NCBI GenBank assembly: GCA_017519865.1
Contig: JAFWRQ010000007.1
Location: 1-64,000 of the forward strand
DNA: 64,000 nucleotides
Origin: Bacteroidales bacterium
GTDB taxonomy: Bacteria; Bacteroidota; Bacteroidia; Bacteroidales; UBA932
Direction of reading: 5' to 3'
Shown: positions 61,202-64,000 of the stretch, piece after piece
Layout of the letters: the number at the start of each line of letters is the position of its first letter
How positions within the stretch are numbered: position 1 is the first letter of the stretch
The notes under the pieces: generated by a model
Told to the model about the DNA's origin: nothing
What the model saw: the letters and a program-made list of their open reading frames with translations, nothing else
Databases searched by the model: none
Translations under genes and position numbers: made by a program

Positions 61202-62305
61202 ATGAGAAGGATCTGCAATTTCATCCTTGCGGCCGTCCTAGGCGCAGCCCTCCTCACCGGCTGCGCCAAGGACAAGCCGACGGAGTTCAATATCTCCAAG
61301 GGCGTCAACATCGGCAACTGGCTCTCTCAGAGCTGGGTGATGGGTGAAGCCCGCGAGCGGATATTCACTGACGAGGATATCGCCCTGCTGGTCGAAAAAG
61401 GTTTCGACCACCTGCGCCTCCCCGTCGACGAAACCCAGCTCTTCAACCGCGACATGACCCTGAACGAGAGTACCGTCGCACTCATCCACAAGACCATCGG
61501 CAGCTGTATCGAGCATGGCCTCAAGGTCATCTTTGATCTTCACACCCTGCGTTCCTTCAACTTCATGGACAACGACGCCCCTCTGTGGAAAAGCGAGGCG
61601 GAACAGGACAAGCTCGTGGACATGTGGAGGACCATCCAAGGCATCCTCTGCGAGTATCCTGTCACCGACGTGGCCTACGAAATCCTCAACGAAGCTGTTG
61701 CTCCTACCGACGAGCAGTGGTCCCAGGTGCTGCTGCGCGTCGTATCCATGATACGCGAGACCGAGAAGGACCGTATCATCGTCATGGGAGCGAACATGCA
61801 GAACCAGGTCGGGCACGTCAAGAACATAGTCGTCCCCGAGGGCGACAGGAACATCCTCCTGTCCTTCCACTTCTACGAGCCGCTCCTCATCACGCACTAT
61901 CAGGCATCATGGACCCCGCTCCGCATCCTCCATTTCAACGGGCAGATGAAGTATCCCGGACAGTTGATACCCGACGAAGTGTATGCGGAACTGAACGATG
62001 AGGAAAAGGCCGTCGTGGAGCCGTACAACCACTCCTACGACAAGGAATGGATCCGCGGCCAATGGCAGGAAGCCGTCGACTACGCCAGGGAGAAAGGCCT
62101 GCGCCTGTACCTCGGCGAGTTCGGCTGCCTTGTCAATTGCGGCGAGGAAGTGCGCCTGGCCTGGCTCAAGGACGTAGTGAGCCTCGCCCGCGAGTTCGGC
62201 ATCGCCTACTCGATGTGGGAATACAACTCACAGTTCGGATTTGCCGACAGGGTCAACAAGGGCGTGATTACCAATCAGCCACTCTTGGACGTTTTCGTGA
62301 AATAG
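61202..62305 (+). CDS. GH5 family endoglucanase-type lipoprotein
   Basis: A 367-residue protein with lipoprotein signal MRRICNFILAAVLGAALLTGC (Cys21). GH5 signatures: KGVNIGNWLSQ, HLRLPVDE, YEILNEAV with acid/base Glu164, and LYLGEFGC with nucleophile Glu306; HFYEP carries the conserved His-Tyr. The 142-residue spacing of the two Glu is normal for the family. Substrate could be cellulose, glucomannan or another beta-glucan. It is the last gene of the five-gene operon. Confidence 0.93.
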   Translation: MRRICNFILAAVLGAALLTGCAKDKPTEFNISKGVNIGNWLSQSWVMGEARERIFTDEDIALLVEKGFDHLRLPVDETQLFNRDMTLNESTVALIHKTIGSCIEHGLKVIFDLHTLRSFNFMDNDAPLWKSEAEQDKLVDMWRTIQGILCEYPVTDVAYEILNEAVAPTDEQWSQVLLRVVSMIRETEKDRIIVMGANMQNQVGHVKNIVVPEGDRNILLSFHFYEPLLITHYQASWTPLRILHFNGQMKYPGQLIPDEVYAELNDEEKAVVEPYNHSYDKEWIRGQWQEAVDYAREKGLRLYLGEFGCLVNCGEEVRLAWLKDVVSLAREFGIAYSMWEYNSQFGFADRVNKGVITNQPLLDVFVK

Positions 62306-62319
62306 ACTCCTGCGGAGTC
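62305..62319. terminator. Short hairpin between convergent genes
   Basis: GACTCC, TGC, GGAGTC: a 6-bp stem between the GH5 stop and the S15 hydrolase stop. No T-run, so termination is uncertain. Confidence 0.35.
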
Positions 62320-64000
62320 ATTCCAATACAGGCAGTTGCAGGACACAGTTCCTGCGGCTGCCTGTAAATATTCTCTGATGGGCGATTTCCACGTCGGCCT
62401 GCTCGGCCCATACGCCCGCCTTGTTGGGGTGGACGGCATACTCCGGGAAATTGGATGACTTGATGTCGAGGCGCAGGCTGTTGCCGGCACGCACTGTCCA
62501 TACCATCGGCAGGGCGACGATCTCTATGCGGACCTTGCGGCCCTTCCTGTACGTCTGCCGCTTGCCTAGAAGGTCATTGCGATAGCCCAGGGTGGTTATG
62601 GAGGTGCGCATGTTGTAGGCCTTGCCGTCCGGCGTTATCTCGCTCAGGGTGAATGCGAAAGCGGTGTCGTCCACGTCCGTGCTGACCTTCAGCCTCACCT
62701 TGACCGTCCCGGCGATGGTCAAATCCTCGGCGAGCGGCTCGCTGATAAAGCTCAGTACGTCGTCGCGCCATCCGGCCTCCGGCTGCTGCCGGCTGCCGCG
62801 CCTCTGCTGCGAGGTGAAGAGCGTCTCCCCGCCTACGGCGTAGACAGGGTCGGCGGGGTCGTAGACATAGCCGACCTTCTTGCGCCCGGGCTTCCGGTCG
62901 GAGAGCGTGAGGACGTTCCATTTGTCCCCCTTCTGCTTCGCCGAGAGATAGAAATCCTTCTCTTCGGAGGGCTTCAACGGCCATCCGTCAAGTTTCATCC
63001 ATTCGTCCTTGCCGATGGCATAGGCAAGGATCTCCTGCTCGGGAGTCTCCTTCTTCACCAGGATACGGTAGAACCAGTCGAACTGGTCGGAAGTGGTATT
63101 GAAGTCCCTGGAATGGTCGTGAGGCAGGTGTGTCGGTGTGGGCTGGAAACTGTGGTTCCACGCACCGAGGATAAGCCGACTGTGTGCACGAACCTCTTCC
63201 GAAAGCCGCTCGAAACCCAGCAGGGTCCCCTCTTCGTGATGGTCGAACTGCCCGGCCACGATGGTAATCGGGACGTTCACCGCGCGGCTGGCCGACTTCA
63301 GGTCCGCCCATACTCCGGTATTCCAGTAAGGATCGGTATAGTCCGTATGCGTGATCCAGTCGCGGTAATACTGCAGTCTCTGGCCGAGGATGGCCTCGTC
63401 GGCCTCGACCTGGGGCCTGTAGAGGTAGAAATCATAGTAGTTTTCGCCGACAGGCTGTCCCGGCACCCTGGGCGGGCGGACGATGTCCTCCTCGGCGTTA
63501 TCGATGACCCATCCGCTCATAATGTCCTCGCGGAAAAGGCCGGCGCGGAAGCAGGAGATGTGCCTGTCCACGCCGTAGTGGCTCAGATACATCGCCTTGA
63601 CCTTGTCCGGGAGCGAATCGGCCACTATCCAGCCCGTCAGGGCAGTATACGACGATCCGAAGATGCCGATATCCCCGCACCAGGGCTGTGCGTCGAGCCA
63701 CTTGTACAAGGCTATGCCGTCGGCGCGTTCGTCGACATTGGGCCTGTAGAATCCGCCCGAACCGCCCTTGCCACGGCAGTCCTGCTGGATGTAGCCGATG
63801 CCGCGACGAGCGTATTCGCGCGCCAGCGCGTTGTTGTCGCCGCGGCCGCCGTAAACGTACGGGGTCCTGGTCACGACGACAGGGTGCGGGCCCTCACCCT
63901 CGGGGAGGTATATCCGCGTCAGGAGACGGACGGTGTCGCCGCCCGGAATCATTTCCTCGAAATAGGTATATTCCCCCACGATGGGAGCGTTCAGGATTGA
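62318..64000 (-). CDS. CocE/NonD (S15, X-Pro dipeptidyl-peptidase) family hydrolase, 5' end missing
   Basis: At least 560 residues; the frame stays open to the right edge (codons upstream of the GTG at 63979 read SILNAPI), so the N-terminus is outside the window. The alpha/beta hydrolase part has RTPYVYGG, QQDCRGKGGSGG and the nucleophile elbow IGIFGSSYTALTGW; the C-terminal jelly-roll domain has RLKVSTDVDDTAFAFTLSEI and NSLRLDIKSSNFPEY. Family members are X-Pro dipeptidyl peptidases, cocaine-esterase-like or antibiotic-acylase-like enzymes. The gene converges on GH5 with a 12-nt gap. Confidence 0.92.
   Translation of the reverse strand, partial: SILNAPIVGEYTYFEEMIPGGDTVRLLTRIYLPEGEGPHPVVVTRTPYVYGGRGDNNALAREYARRGIGYIQQDCRGKGGSGGFYRPNVDERADGIALYKWLDAQPWCGDIGIFGSSYTALTGWIVADSLPDKVKAMYLSHYGVDRHISCFRAGLFREDIMSGWVIDNAEEDIVRPPRVPGQPVGENYYDFYLYRPQVEADEAILGQRLQYYRDWITHTDYTDPYWNTGVWADLKSASRAVNVPITIVAGQFDHHEEGTLLGFERLSEEVRAHSRLILGAWNHSFQPTPTHLPHDHSRDFNTTSDQFDWFYRILVKKETPEQEILAYAIGKDEWMKLDGWPLKPSEEKDFYLSAKQKGDKWNVLTLSDRKPGRKKVGYVYDPADPVYAVGGETLFTSQQRRGSRQQPEAGWRDDVLSFISEPLAEDLTIAGTVKVRLKVSTDVDDTAFAFTLSEITPDGKAYNMRTSITTLGYRNDLLGKRQTYRKGRKVRIEIVALPMVWTVRAGNSLRLDIKSSNFPEYAVHPNKAGVWAEQADVEIAHQRIFTGSRRNCVLQLPVLE

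Overview
The window reads as chromosomal DNA of an uncultured, GC-rich member of the order Bacteroidales, probably from a gut or rumen community. The evidence is the recurrent TAnnTTTG promoter element, weak Shine-Dalgarno signals, SusC-like TonB receptor/DUF4249 pairs, DUF4783 and DUF4421 proteins, a glycogen synthase-phosphorylase fusion, and BlaI/M56 pairs with ExbD-like tails. Genus cannot be fixed from sequence alone. Nearly all of the window is housekeeping or carbohydrate and phosphate metabolism; the accessory component is three divergent REP-associated-type (HUH, Y1) transposases and palindromic repeats.

Layout. 1-8 kb: a partial M56 sensor with its BlaI repressor, a transposase-like gene, a lipoprotein peptidase, a DUF2130 protein, purA, and a second complete BlaI/M56 pair whose operator resembles the first. 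7.8-10.1 kb: purC-purB. 10.2-14.9 kb: two phytate-type phosphatases of unrelated folds, tRNA-Pro, a HEWGH membrane protein, a DUF2975/XRE pair and a surface-domain protein. 14.9-20.9 kb: tRNA-Ser, lspA, an in-frame ileS-dksA fusion, cvpA-tsaB. 20.9-22.2 kb: a transposase-like gene bracketed by about 50-bp periodic palindromic repeats in opposite orientations. 22.2-26.3 kb: a TonB receptor/DUF4249 operon that begins with a frameshifted small lipoprotein. 26.4-28.4 kb: greA, HIT protein and a thioredoxin-fold lipoprotein lacking CXXC. 28.5-43.6 kb: one apparently continuous minus-strand run: engB, prs, a small membrane protein, der, xseB, then a full glycogen set (glgB, GH133 debrancher, GT4, GH57, GT3-GT35 fusion) and ribF. 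43.7-46.2 kb: xseA and a third transposase-like gene behind a large stem structure. 46.2-50.3 kb: an NtrY-like kinase and rlmH. 50.3-54 kb: DUF4783, a degenerate esterase, DUF554 and an intact esterase. 54-57.6 kb: a patatin/Omp85-type protein tail to tail with DUF4421. 57.7-62.3 kb: a tight five-gene operon (two paralogous membrane-anchored proteins, a short disordered protein, a secreted barrel-like protein and a GH5 lipoprotein). An S15 hydrolase runs off the right edge.

The most interesting signals are: the transposase trio, each beside its own palindromes, with one signature also found at other intergenic sites; the IleRS with a GxHH active-site motif fused in frame to a DksA-like domain; the shared operator of the two BlaI loci; an apparent tRNA-Pro with anticodon AGG; an esterase that has lost its catalytic Ser and His next to an intact paralogue; and the five-gene operon at 57.7-62.3 kb. 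All calls come from reading motifs and gene context; no database search was run.
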